Source: Pedobacter deserti (GTDB lineage: Bacteria > Bacteroidota > Bacteroidia > Sphingobacteriales > Sphingobacteriaceae). From it: 64,000 nt of DNA. The notes under the pieces are model-generated. The model was not told where the DNA came from. It ran no database searches and saw only the letters and a program-made list of their open reading frames with translations. The position numbers and the translations under genes were made by a program. The stretch is taken from assembly GCF_024436415.1 (NCBI RefSeq), contig NZ_JAFMZQ010000001.1, positions 1,240,001 to 1,304,000 on the forward strand. The letters run 5' to 3'. Below are positions 45,182-53,359 of this stretch, in pieces (position 1 is the stretch's first letter; every line of letters begins with the position of its first letter).

Positions 45182-46360
45182 ATGCAGGAAGCATATATCA
45201 TAGCAGGATACCGTACGGCGGTTGGAAAGGCACCAAGAGGTGTGTTCCGGTTCACGCGGGCCGATGATCTTGCCGCGGAGGTGGTCCGCGGGCTGGTCAG
45301 TTCGGTGCCAGGTCTTGAAAAAGACCGTATTGATGATGTTATTGTAGGTAATGCTACACCAGAGGCTGAACAGGGATTGAATATAGGTCGTATGATTTCT
45401 CTGATGGGACTTGATACAGAAAAGGTGCCGGGGGTAACGGTAAACCGCTACTGTGCATCGGGGTTGGAGACCATCGCTATGGCTGTGGCCAAGATCCGTA
45501 CGGGTATGGCCGATTGCATTATTGCGGGAGGCGTAGAAGTAATGTCTGGCATGCCCTTCGGCGGATGGAAACTCGTACCCAATGAACGTGTTGCGCGAAG
45601 CAATCCAGACTGGTATTGGGGTATGGGCCTGACGGCCGAGGCGGTCGCACGGGAATTCAATGTAAGCCGTGAAGATCAGGATGAGTTTGCTTACCAGTCG
45701 CACATGAAGGCTGTCGCGGCTACGCAAAATGGTCACCTTAAAGCCGGCGTGCTGCCTATCACTATAGAGGAAACCTACCTCGACGCCGATATGAAGAAGA
45801 AGACGCGCAGCTATGTGGTAGACACAGATGAGGGACCCAGGGCCGACACCACTTTAGAGCGCTTATCTAAGCTGAAACCTGTATTTGCTGCGAATGGCTG
45901 TATTACGGCGGGCAATTCGTCTCAGACATCCGACGGAGCAGCTTTTGTATTGGTCGTTTCCGAAAAACGAATGAAGGAGCTTGGCGTAAAGCCTTTAGCC
46001 CGACTGGTCAGTTACGGTGTGTCAGGCGTTCCTCCACGCATCATGGGGATCGGTCCCATACATGCCATTCCAAAGGCCCTGGATATGGCGGGAATGTCGC
46101 TTGGTCAAATGGATCTGATCGAGTTGAACGAAGCCTTTGCGTCCCAGTCGCTTGCCATTGTAAGGGAGCTTGGTCTGGACAAGGAAAGGCTGAACGTAAA
46201 TGGTGGCGCCATTGCCTTGGGGCACCCTTTGGGTTGTTCGGGCGCTAAACTAACCGTGCAGCTATTTAACGAACTGAAAAGGCGCGAGAAAAGATATGGC
46301 ATGGTAACCATGTGTGTGGGTACCGGGCAGGGCGCGGCCGGAATATTTGAAATGCTTTAA
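45182..46360 (+). CDS. fadA: Acetyl-CoA C-acyltransferase (thiolase)
   Basis: 392 residues, full thiolase length. The acylated cysteine is Cys91 in [14 protein letters not shown]; the other active-site motifs are [18 protein letters not shown] (histidine) and [14 protein letters not shown] (second cysteine) near the C-terminus. It cleaves 3-ketoacyl-CoA to acetyl-CoA and a shortened acyl-CoA, the last step of each beta-oxidation round. It starts 23 bases after the HAD-ECH gene and 27 bases before the acyl-CoA dehydrogenase gene. Confidence 0.95.
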   Translation: MQEAYIIAGYRTAVGKAPRGVFRFTRADDLAAEVVRGLVSSVPGLEKDRIDDVIVGNATPEAEQGLNIGRMISLMGLDTEKVPGVTVNRYCASGLETIAMAVAKIRTGMADCIIAGGVEVMSGMPFGGWKLVPNERVARSNPDWYWGMGLTAEAVAREFNVSREDQDEFAYQSHMKAVAATQNGHLKAGVLPITIEETYLDADMKKKTRSYVVDTDEGPRADTTLERLSKLKPVFAANGCITAGNSSQTSDGAAFVLVVSEKRMKELGVKPLARLVSYGVSGVPPRIMGIGPIHAIPKALDMAGMSLGQMDLIELNEAFASQSLAIVRELGLDKERLNVNGGAIALGHPLGCSGAKLTVQLFNELKRREKRYGMVTMCVGTGQGAAGIFEML

Positions 46361-46387
46361 TAATTGTAGTACAAAACCAGTTTTGAA

Positions 46388-48178
46388 ATGGAAGCGAAAG
46401 AAAGAAATACCATTAAGGGCGGAGAATTTTTAATCAGCGAAACTCCATGGCAGGATGTATTTATTCCCGAAGAATTTGACGAGGAACAAAAGATGATCGC
46501 ACAAACCTGCGAAGATTTCCTGAAAACAGAAGTGTTTCCTAACCTTGACCGGATCGACGCGCAGGAAGCCGGCCTGATGGAATCTTTAATGGACAAGGCA
46601 GGCGAACTCGGCCTGCTGGCGGTTTCCATACCCGAGAACTACGGCGGTTTCGGAAAAAATTTCAATACTTCTATGCTGGTGGCCGATGTAATAGGTGCCG
46701 GGCATTCCTTTGCTGTTGCGCTTTCGGCCCATACGGGAATCGGAACGCTGCCAATTCTCTACTATGGCAATCAAAAGCAAAAAGACAAATATATCCCTAA
46801 ACTTGCTACCGGGGAATGGAAGGCTGCGTACTGTCTTACCGAACCAAATTCAGGATCGGACGCAAATTCCGGAAGCACGAAAGCCATTTTGTCTGAGGAC
46901 GGAGAGCACTACCTGATCAACGGTCAGAAAATGTGGATAACCAACGGTGGTTTTGCTGATGTGTTCATAGTGTTCGCTAAGATAGATGATGATGCTAACC
47001 TGACTGCGTTCATTGTAGAACGCGATTTTGGTGGCATAACCATGAATCCGGAAGAACGAAAAATGGGGATTAAAGGCTCCTCCACCCGGCAGTTATTCTT
47101 CAACGATTGTCGCGTACCTGCAGAAAATATGCTTTCTGAACGTGGAAACGGGTTTAAGATCGCTGTCAATATTTTAAATATCGGACGCATAAAGCTAGCA
47201 GCAGCTGCCATTGGTGCTTCCAAGGGAGTAATCAGTATGGCCGTAAATTATGCAAATGAGCGGGTGCAATTTGGCCGGCCAATATCCAAGTATGGCGCTA
47301 TAAGACACAAGTTGGCCGAGATGGCGGCGAAAGTATACGCCGTTGAATCGGCAAATTATCGTGCCGGGCAAAATATTGATGATGCCTATGAGGCATTGGT
47401 GGCCTCGGGGATGGATGAGGGGAAAGCCAAGCTTAAATCCACAGAACAGTTTGCTGTAGAATGTGCGATATTAAAAGTTTGGGGCTCCGAAGCCTTGGAT
47501 TTTGTGACCGACGAGGGCGTTCAGATTTATGGTGGAATGGGCTTCTCTGCAGAGGCTCCTATGGACAGGGCATATCGCGACGCGCGAATCAACCGGATAT
47601 TTGAGGGCACAAATGAGATTAACCGCTTGCTGACGGTAGACATGATCTTGAAGCGGGCGATGAAAGGCGAGCTGGATCTGATGACACCGGCAACACAGGT
47701 GGCATCTGAACTGATGGCCATCCCCGATTTTGGTGAAGCGGACGACTCACCTTTTGCCGCAGAAAAGAAAATCATCGCTAATTTGAAAAAGGCTACGTTG
47801 ATGGTTGCCGGAGCAGCCGTACAAAAGTTCATGATGAGCCTGGCCAAGGAGCAAGAGATACTCATGAATATCGCTGATATGGCTAGCTATGTCTATGTGG
47901 CAGAATCGGCCATGCTTAGGACGGAAAAACTTGTCAACCTGCGCGGAGCCGACGCCTGCGGAGGTCAGCTGAACCTGCTTAAAATATACCTCGTGGAGGC
48001 TGTCGATGCCGTGCAAAAAGCAGGTAAAGACGCGTTGTGGGGCTTTGCTGAGGGCGATGAGCTTCGCATGATGATGGTCGGTTTGCGGAGGTTTACCAAG
48101 ATGGAACCATTCAACGCAAAAGAGGTTCGTCAGCAGGTTGCGCAGGAACTTATTTCTGCCAACCGGTATTGCTACTAG
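46388..48178 (+). CDS. fadE: Acyl-CoA dehydrogenase (FadE-type)
   Basis: 596 residues, longer than the 380-residue standard, with the extra C-terminal helical domain also found in B. subtilis FadE and VLCAD. The FAD/substrate motifs are AYCLTEPNSGSDANS (about 138-152) and WITNGG; the base-loop region is VQIYGGMGFSAEAPMDRAYRDARINRIFEGTNEINR (about 378-413), whose glutamate before GTNEI is the probable catalytic base. It performs the first oxidation of acyl-CoA, passing electrons to an electron-transfer flavoprotein encoded elsewhere. A small repeat CAAAAC-CA-GTTTTG lies just before its ATG (46372-46385). It is the last gene of the operon. Confidence 0.95.
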   Translation: MEAKERNTIKGGEFLISETPWQDVFIPEEFDEEQKMIAQTCEDFLKTEVFPNLDRIDAQEAGLMESLMDKAGELGLLAVSIPENYGGFGKNFNTSMLVADVIGAGHSFAVALSAHTGIGTLPILYYGNQKQKDKYIPKLATGEWKAAYCLTEPNSGSDANSGSTKAILSEDGEHYLINGQKMWITNGGFADVFIVFAKIDDDANLTAFIVERDFGGITMNPEERKMGIKGSSTRQLFFNDCRVPAENMLSERGNGFKIAVNILNIGRIKLAAAAIGASKGVISMAVNYANERVQFGRPISKYGAIRHKLAEMAAKVYAVESANYRAGQNIDDAYEALVASGMDEGKAKLKSTEQFAVECAILKVWGSEALDFVTDEGVQIYGGMGFSAEAPMDRAYRDARINRIFEGTNEINRLLTVDMILKRAMKGELDLMTPATQVASELMAIPDFGEADDSPFAAEKKIIANLKKATLMVAGAAVQKFMMSLAKEQEILMNIADMASYVYVAESAMLRTEKLVNLRGADACGGQLNLLKIYLVEAVDAVQKAGKDALWGFAEGDELRMMMVGLRRFTKMEPFNAKEVRQQVAQELISANRYCY

Positions 48179-48234
48179 TCCGACTTCAGAATTGTTAAAA
48201 TAGGTTAAATATTGTGCCGTCGGCAATAAAAGAC

Positions 48235-48242
48235 TACTTTTG
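48235..48242 (+). promoter_or_regulatory. -7 box of the FKBP lipoprotein genes, nearly leaderless
   Basis: TACTTTTG matches TAnnTTTG, with ATTG at 48211-48214 as a possible -33 element 20 bases upstream. It ends six bases before the ATG at 48249. Confidence 0.5.
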
Positions 48243-48248
48243 TGCATA

Positions 48249-48731
48249 ATGTTAAAGAGCAGGCTTTTAGTCGGGTTGTTTGTAATTGTCGGAGCTGCGG
48301 CTTGTGAAAAGCCGGAGCCTTATGATGCTGAAGCACAATACGCAAAGGACGAGGAGCGCATACTACGCTGGGCGGATACTTCCGGAACAGCGCTTACGAA
48401 AGATGCGAGCGGTCTGTATTATGAGATTATAGAGAACGGAACCGGTGAAAGTATTACAGAAAGGGATTCCCTGGCTGTTTTTTACGAAGGGCGGCTTTTG
48501 GATAGCGCCAATACTGTATTTAGCAGTTCCTCAGGAGAAACGCCCTACCGGTTTAATTTAAAGGAGAGCATAGAAGGCTGGAAAAGAGGATTGCCGCTGG
48601 TAAAAGGTGGCGGACAAATACGTTTACTTATCCCTTCCACAATGGCGTACAAGGATTTCCCCGTATCAAACGTTCCGCTGAATTCCCCGCTGCATTTTAG
48701 GGTTGAAATATTTGAAGTAGTTAAAAAATAG
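48249..48731 (+). CDS. FKBP-type peptidyl-prolyl isomerase lipoprotein
   Basis: 160 residues from the ATG at 48249; an upstream TTG at 48240 would overlap the promoter box. The lipoprotein signal ends VGAAAC (cysteine about residue 19). From about residue 55 on is an FKBP fold: DSLAVFYEGRLLDSANTVF, then ESIEGWKRGLPLVKGGGQIRLLIPSTMAY, and LHFRVEIFEVVKK. In active FKBPs the motifs are VxVHYTG, F-D-S-S and IPxxLAYG; here HY is FY and YG is YK, so isomerase activity may be weak. A periplasmic folding role is inferred. Its stop overlaps a GTG of the next frame and the pair is co-transcribed. Confidence 0.85.
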   Translation: MLKSRLLVGLFVIVGAAACEKPEPYDAEAQYAKDEERILRWADTSGTALTKDASGLYYEIIENGTGESITERDSLAVFYEGRLLDSANTVFSSSSGETPYRFNLKESIEGWKRGLPLVKGGGQIRLLIPSTMAYKDFPVSNVPLNSPLHFRVEIFEVVKK

Positions 48732-48742
48732 TGAATACATAT

Positions 48743-49639
48743 ATGTTAAGAAAGATACAAGTGCATGTCCTGGTCCTGATAGGTATGGCTGCAAGCTTAG
48801 TTGCATGCCAGAAAGACTATGAGTACATTGAGAATATTGATGATGCCAAGATATCTGAATATATCTCCAAGAATGGGGTGTCTGCAGTTAAAGATCCGGA
48901 AGGTTCGGGATATTATTACCAGATTGTGAGCCAGGGGGAAGGTGATCTTTTCAAGACTACCGATTCTGTGAGGTATGTAGTTACGGTGAAATCTTTGTTG
49001 AATGGAACCACCTATTATACCTCCCCGGAATATGTTAATCTTGGGACCTTTGTTGGCTATACAGATCAGCTGTTGGGTATAAAAATTAAAGCTATCCTGA
49101 CAACAATGCAGAAGATCGGTCCTGGCGGCACGGTCCGCATTATCCTGCCTTCTTATCTGGCTTTTGGAAAAAACGGCATGGATATTTTGAATATCCCTTC
49201 AAATGAGATTCTCGATCTGACGGTTAAGACTTATGCTGAAACCCAGGCTGAGATAGATGATATGCACATCAGGTCATTCTTAACCGCAAACAACATAACA
49301 GCAACAAAAGACGCCTCCGGAGTTTATTATGTGCTTGCCGATGCTGGATCTGGTGAACCAGTGAAAGATATCTATTCCAATGTGACCACTAAATATGCTG
49401 CCAGGAACCTTGGCGGAAATGTTTTTAACTCCTCAGACGCATATACCGGTCTGCTTGGTGGGAACGTAGATGGCTGGCGTGTGCTCACTAAGTTTAAGCA
49501 AGGAGCCAAGCTTAGATTATTCGTGCCCTCAGTACTAGCGTACGGCACGGACGGACAATATGATTCGTACGGGGCCACGGTTGTGCCGCCAAATGGTAGT
49601 CTCGACTTTGATATTGAGATTACTTCAGTGGTTAACTAG
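48743..49639 (+). CDS. Lipoprotein with two FKBP-like domains
   Basis: 298 residues from the ATG at 48743; a GTG at 48731 overlapping the previous stop is possible and would add four residues. The lipobox is SLVAC (cysteine about residue 22). Two FKBP-like repeats follow: about 40-165 (KDPEGSGYYYQIV, YTDQLLGIKIKAILTTMQKIGPGGTVRIILPSYLAFG) and about 185-298 (KDASGVYYVL, LGGNVDGWRVLTKFKQGAKLRLFVPSVLAYGTDG). The second keeps VPSVLAYG, near the active-site IPxxLAYG; the first keeps ILPSYLAFG but has a degenerate hairpin. Its 3' end overlaps the convergent photolyase gene by eight bases. Confidence 0.75.
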   Translation: MLRKIQVHVLVLIGMAASLVACQKDYEYIENIDDAKISEYISKNGVSAVKDPEGSGYYYQIVSQGEGDLFKTTDSVRYVVTVKSLLNGTTYYTSPEYVNLGTFVGYTDQLLGIKIKAILTTMQKIGPGGTVRIILPSYLAFGKNGMDILNIPSNEILDLTVKTYAETQAEIDDMHIRSFLTANNITATKDASGVYYVLADAGSGEPVKDIYSNVTTKYAARNLGGNVFNSSDAYTGLLGGNVDGWRVLTKFKQGAKLRLFVPSVLAYGTDGQYDSYGATVVPPNGSLDFDIEITSVVN

Positions 49640-50942
49640 CCGTATTTAAAGCTTTTTTGAAGGTGCGTAAAGCACGTTCCCTTGCAAATGCATGTTCTAC
49701 AATAGGTGTAACATGCATTTGTTGTTTAAGTTCCGGTATCCATTTAGACACAAATTCGAGTTTCGGATCATATTTCAACAACTGAAGCTCCGGATTAAAT
49801 ATTCTGAAATAAGGTGCGGCATCATTCCCGCACCCACATGCCCACTGCCAGCCGCCTACATTGCTGGCCATCTCGTAATCAAGCAGTTTTTCAGCGAAGT
49901 AAGCTTCGCCCCAACGCCAGTCGACCAACAAGTGCTTGGTTAGAAAGCTGGCTGTAAGCATCCGAAGCCTGTTGTGCATAAAGCCGGTGGCGTTCAACTG
50001 ACGCATGCCCGCATCTACCAGGGCGAACCCGGTCTCTCCCCGGCACCAGGCATTGAATTCAGACTCATTATTTCTCCACTCAATCTGATCGTAGGCAGGC
50101 TTGAACGACTGGCTCACCGTGTGCGGAAAATGCCAGAGTATCATCATATAGAAGTCGCGCCAGGCAAGTTCCGAAAGCCACTTATGCGCTCCGTGCTCCA
50201 GTGCTTTGGCAGCGGCTCTCCGGATGCTAACCGTACCAAAGCGAAGGTGGATGCCAATATGCGTGGTTGCATCGGCAGACGGAAAGTCCCGGTCCTGCTC
50301 ATAGCTTTGAAGCTTGTGCTCAAATTCTCTGGATGGTAATGCTTTGTCACTCCTGCTAAAACCAAGTTCTTCTATCGAGGGCAGATCTGCCGGCGCCGTT
50401 TTCCACAGATTTTTAAAATACCTTTCGGTAGGATAGGGGCGGAAGTAAAAGGGTGTTAGTTTTTTCTGCCATTCCCTGTAATAGGGCGTAAAGACGGTAT
50501 ATGGCTTACCGTCCGACTTCAGCAACTCATCCCGGTCAAAGATGGTTTGGTCCTTAAATGTTTTAAAGATAATGTCCTCAGATCTGAGAAACTCCGCCAG
50601 CGCATCATCCCTTTCCCGCGCATAAGGCTCGTAGTCGTGGTTCGTGTAGACCGCCTTGATGTTGTATTTCCGCACCACTGCAGACCATGCCTGTTCCGGG
50701 GTATCATACAAGACCAGCATCGAGGAGCCATTCTTTTCCAGTTCGTCCTTTAACTGTCTGATCGTGTCGTGTATGAAAGTAACCCTTGGGTCATAGCGAT
50801 CCGATAGCTTATTGAGAATATTTTTGTCGAAAATGAAGAGGATCAGGACCGGGTATTCGTTCCGGAGCGCATGATAAAGTGCTGCATTGTCCTCCAGGCG
50901 AAGATCACGTCTTAGCCAGCAGATGCTGATCTCCTGACTCAT
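49632..50942 (-). CDS. phrB: Deoxyribodipyrimidine photolyase (class I cryptochrome/photolyase family)
   Basis: 436 residues. The N-terminal photolyase alpha/beta domain starts ISICWLRRDLRLEDNAALYHAL. The FAD-binding helical domain has TGFMHNRLRMLTASFLTKHLLVDWRWGEAYF, then LDYEMASNVGGWQWACGCGNDAAPYFRIFNP, keeping the asparagine facing flavin N5 and tryptophans of the electron-transfer chain. It repairs cyclobutane pyrimidine dimers in light. Its ATG overlaps the stop of the TIGR01777 gene (ATGA), so the two form an operon, divergent from the cryptochrome gene. Confidence 0.93.
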   Translation of the reverse strand: MSQEISICWLRRDLRLEDNAALYHALRNEYPVLILFIFDKNILNKLSDRYDPRVTFIHDTIRQLKDELEKNGSSMLVLYDTPEQAWSAVVRKYNIKAVYTNHDYEPYARERDDALAEFLRSEDIIFKTFKDQTIFDRDELLKSDGKPYTVFTPYYREWQKKLTPFYFRPYPTERYFKNLWKTAPADLPSIEELGFSRSDKALPSREFEHKLQSYEQDRDFPSADATTHIGIHLRFGTVSIRRAAAKALEHGAHKWLSELAWRDFYMMILWHFPHTVSQSFKPAYDQIEWRNNESEFNAWCRGETGFALVDAGMRQLNATGFMHNRLRMLTASFLTKHLLVDWRWGEAYFAEKLLDYEMASNVGGWQWACGCGNDAAPYFRIFNPELQLLKYDPKLEFVSKWIPELKQQMHVTPIVEHAFARERALRTFKKALNTAS

Positions 50943-51847
50943 TTGCCATAAATATCGTGAAGCGCATCCTCAAGGTATGTGTACCTGAACTGAAAGCCCT
51001 GATCAAGGATCTTTTGCGCAGAAGTATTCGAACTCATAAGTACAATACTACTCATTTCTCCCATAATCATCTGCATGACTTTTTCGGGAACATGAATTGG
51101 CCATGCAGGTCGGCTCAGTTTCTTCGCAAGCTGTTTTGTCAGCGTTTCGTTTGTTACCGGAAAGGGTGCGCAGGCATTGTAAGCCCCCAGGTATAGTGGA
51201 TCGGAGAGGGCGCCGACATACATGTTAACAATATCATCAATATGTATCCAGGGCACCCATTGCCTGCCAGTGCCTATCGGTGCACCCACAAAAAGCCGTA
51301 TCGGCTTTTCCAGCGCAGAAAGCGCACCCGAGGATTTGTCCAAAACAACCCCGGTGCGGAGTTTGACTATCCTTAGTCCGAGAGATCTGCCCCGGTCTAC
51401 CGCCTCTTCCCATTGCTGGCAGCAGCTCGCCAGAAAATCGTATCCCGGAGTCGCAGTTTCGGTAAGGATTTCATCGCCGCTGTCGCCATAGTACCCTACA
51501 GCAGAAGCAGAAATCATCACCTGCACCGGGGCGCCTGTCTGTTTAATGGTCTTGTACAAGAGTTCTGTTGATTTAACCCGGCTGTCGACGATCCGTTGTT
51601 TCTGCTGCTCAGTCCACTTTTTAGCTGCAACGTTTTCACCGGCAAGATGTATAATGGCTTCTACACCATCCAGACAGGCCGGATCTATTTTGCCGCTGGA
51701 AATGTTCCATAGATAGGTTTTAACATCAGGCGATGCATGAGGTGCTCTCGACAAGACAGATATGCCGTAACCTTTATCTTGAAGTGCAGCGATAAGCTTT
51801 TTACCTATCATGCCCGTCGCCCCAGTGATCAGAATCTGTTTTGCCAT
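50939..51847 (-). CDS. TIGR01777-family NAD-dependent epimerase/oxidoreductase (YfcH-like)
   Basis: 302 residues with an extended SDR fold: nucleotide motif GATGMIG (residues 9-15), AIIHLAGENVAAKKWTEQQK (about 64-83) and a C-terminal DUF1731-like helix region. The active-site YxxxK is replaced by SAVGYYGDSGDE, as is usual in this family, whose reaction is unknown; it is often found next to photolyase genes. Here its stop overlaps the photolyase start, and its promoter region, divergent from the cryptochrome gene, holds a run of TTGTT repeats at 51874-51888. Confidence 0.9.
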   Translation of the reverse strand: MAKQILITGATGMIGKKLIAALQDKGYGISVLSRAPHASPDVKTYLWNISSGKIDPACLDGVEAIIHLAGENVAAKKWTEQQKQRIVDSRVKSTELLYKTIKQTGAPVQVMISASAVGYYGDSGDEILTETATPGYDFLASCCQQWEEAVDRGRSLGLRIVKLRTGVVLDKSSGALSALEKPIRLFVGAPIGTGRQWVPWIHIDDIVNMYVGALSDPLYLGAYNACAPFPVTNETLTKQLAKKLSRPAWPIHVPEKVMQMIMGEMSSIVLMSSNTSAQKILDQGFQFRYTYLEDALHDIYGK

Positions 51848-51873
51848 GCACTAATAACCTACGGATTTTTTAT

Positions 51874-51888
51874 TTGTTTTGTTATTGT
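51874..51888. promoter_or_regulatory. Direct TTGTT repeats upstream of the photolyase operon
   Basis: TTGTT at 51874-51878 and 51879-51883 and TTGT at 51885-51888, in the divergent promoter region between the TIGR01777 and cryptochrome genes. The same pentamer and its complement AACAA are clustered before the MerR-B12 regulator gene (53305-53337). A shared operator is inferred; the motif is short and AT-rich. Confidence 0.35.
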
Positions 51889-51908
51889 AAATATTGCGAT
51901 ATATCTGC

Positions 51909-51925
51909 ATTTTAACCGGTAAAAT
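51909..51925. promoter_or_regulatory. Inverted repeat at the cryptochrome promoter
   Basis: ATTTTA-ACCGG-TAAAAT, perfect six-base arms, lying just before the -7 box at 51930-51937 and covering the -33 area. A bound protein would affect initiation. Confidence 0.4.
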
Positions 51926-51929
51926 CGTA

Positions 51930-51937
51930 TATTTTTG
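51930..51937 (+). promoter_or_regulatory. -7 box of the DASH-type cryptochrome gene
   Basis: TATTTTTG matches TAnnTTTG. Transcription would begin near 51941, downstream of the first in-frame ATG (51894), which argues for the GTG at 51972 as the true start. Confidence 0.5.
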
Positions 51938-51971
51938 TATTTATAATATCCAAATACAAAGCGTTTTACGA

Positions 51972-53243
51972 GTGAGATCCAAGAGAATTTTAGTCTGGTT
52001 TAGGAATGACTTGCGTCTGCACGATAATGAGATGCTGGTAGAAGCCGTGGCTAAGTCAGACGGTATTCTTCCCGTCTACTTCTTTGATCCCAGGCATTTC
52101 GGGAGTACCAACCTCCAAACCGATAAAACGGGGGCAGGCCGTGCTAAGTTCCTGATTGAAAGTGTGCTGTCTTTGCGAGAGGCCATGATACGAAAAGGCG
52201 GCAATCTGCTTGTTATCACCGGTTCACCCGAATCGCACATCTGTTCACTTGTGGAGAAATACGATATCTCAGAGGTTTACCATCACAGAGAAGTAGGTTT
52301 TGAGGAAACATCCGTATCTGCCAACGTAGAGGACGCGCTGTGGAAGCAGAAGATAAACCTGAAGCATTTCATCGGGCATACCTTGTATAATAAGGAAGAT
52401 CTTCCTTTCCCGATTAAAGATATACCCGATGTATTCTCACAGTTTAAAAAGAAAACCGAGCGCGATGCGATAGTCAAACCTTGCTATGAGGAACCTGAGC
52501 ATATCGTTTTTGTGGAAAGTGAAGCCTGGGGAGATGTGCCTGATCTGAAAGCCCTGGGTTTCTCAGAGGAGGCTGTGCCTGAAAGCGATTTACCCGGCGG
52601 GGAGCATGCCGGTCTGCAGCATCTCAACACATTATTGAGTAGCGGCTCCACGATTTATGACCGGCCTGCGAAGCAACCGCCCGGAAAGCAGGCTTTTTTC
52701 TCCCGGCTGTCGCCCTGGTTAGCCTTGGGCTGTTTGTCGCCGCGTAAGGTCTACTGGACAATGAAGGCGGCTGATCAGGTACCCGGGGCCGCGAATTTTA
52801 ATCAGGTGCTTCTGGGCCTGCTATGGCGCGATTATTACCGCTTTATGTTTAAAAAACACGGTATCGGCTTTTTTAGGGATTCCGAATTCGAACAATTCGT
52901 CCGTCAAGATAAAGATGCTGAGCCGGAGGCTCTCGTCAGGTGGAAGACAGGGCAAACCGGTAATGCGCTGGTAGATGGATATATGAACGAGCTGAACAAA
53001 TCTGGCTACATACCGCATGCAGGTCGGCTTGTTGTGGCCACGTATCTCGTGTATGTGCTCAAGCAGGACTGGATCAGGGGCGCCGCATACTTTGAAGAAA
53101 AGCTGGTCGATTATGCTCCCGCGAGCAATTGGGGTAATTGGGCCAGCGTAGCCCACAAAGGCCTGAACGTTACCAATAAAGCTGCTTTTGACCTCGAAAA
53201 GCAAATCAAGGTCTTCGATATGGATATCGCCGACGTGGCCTGA
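51972..53243 (+). CDS. DASH-type cryptochrome/photolyase, divergent
   Basis: 423 residues from the GTG at 51972; the frame opens at 51894, but the family start (KRILVWFRNDLRLHDNEML) is just after the GTG and a promoter box lies between. Features of DASH proteins: DPRHFG, GRAKFLIESVLSLRE, PDVFSQFKKKTE, FSRLSPWLALGCLSPRKVYW and DYAPASNWGNWASVA. The N5-facing asparagine is kept in ASNWGNW. However, the usual MSNRGRQ motif reads IPHAGRL, and the C-terminal GNDPR.NR.FN motif reads GLNVTNKAAFD, so FAD-pocket or substrate contacts may differ. Blue-light sensing or single-stranded DNA repair is expected. Confidence 0.88.
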   Translation: MRSKRILVWFRNDLRLHDNEMLVEAVAKSDGILPVYFFDPRHFGSTNLQTDKTGAGRAKFLIESVLSLREAMIRKGGNLLVITGSPESHICSLVEKYDISEVYHHREVGFEETSVSANVEDALWKQKINLKHFIGHTLYNKEDLPFPIKDIPDVFSQFKKKTERDAIVKPCYEEPEHIVFVESEAWGDVPDLKALGFSEEAVPESDLPGGEHAGLQHLNTLLSSGSTIYDRPAKQPPGKQAFFSRLSPWLALGCLSPRKVYWTMKAADQVPGAANFNQVLLGLLWRDYYRFMFKKHGIGFFRDSEFEQFVRQDKDAEPEALVRWKTGQTGNALVDGYMNELNKSGYIPHAGRLVVATYLVYVLKQDWIRGAAYFEEKLVDYAPASNWGNWASVAHKGLNVTNKAAFDLEKQIKVFDMDIADVA

Positions 53244-53304
53244 GCAGAGGGCCCTGTAAGTGCCACGAATTAAATCATTTAAATTACTATCTTCGGCAAG
53301 TCTT

Positions 53305-53337
53305 GAACAACAATCGTTGTTCGAAACAATTTTGTTT
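53305..53337. promoter_or_regulatory. Clustered AACAA/TTGTT inverted repeats before the MerR-B12 regulator
   Basis: GAACAAC-AATC-GTTGTTC at 53305-53322 and AAACAA-TT-TTGTTT at 53324-53337, both with perfect arms, side by side. CarH-type tetramers bind several adjacent sites at their own promoter, which this layout resembles. A further TTGTT follows at 53344-53348. Confidence 0.5.
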
Positions 53338-53347
53338 AACGTTTGTT

Positions 53348-53352
53348 GGAGG
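53348..53352 (+). promoter_or_regulatory. Shine-Dalgarno that decides the MerR-B12 start
   Basis: GGAGG seven bases before the GTG at 53360. Most genes here lack such a site. It favours this GTG over the ATG at 53303, which lies within the operator-like repeats. Confidence 0.6.
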
Positions 53353-53359
53353 TAGTACG

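Noticed and set aside
51912..51919. TTAACCGG as a half-site of the 36.0/40.0 kb palindrome
   Set aside because: An eight-base match is expected about twice by chance in 64 kb, and the other half does not fit.
53303..53359. Longer MerR-B12 protein beginning at the ATG at 53303
   Set aside because: The extra 19 residues are unlike the family, overlap the operator-like repeats, and a GGAGG sits before the GTG at 53360.
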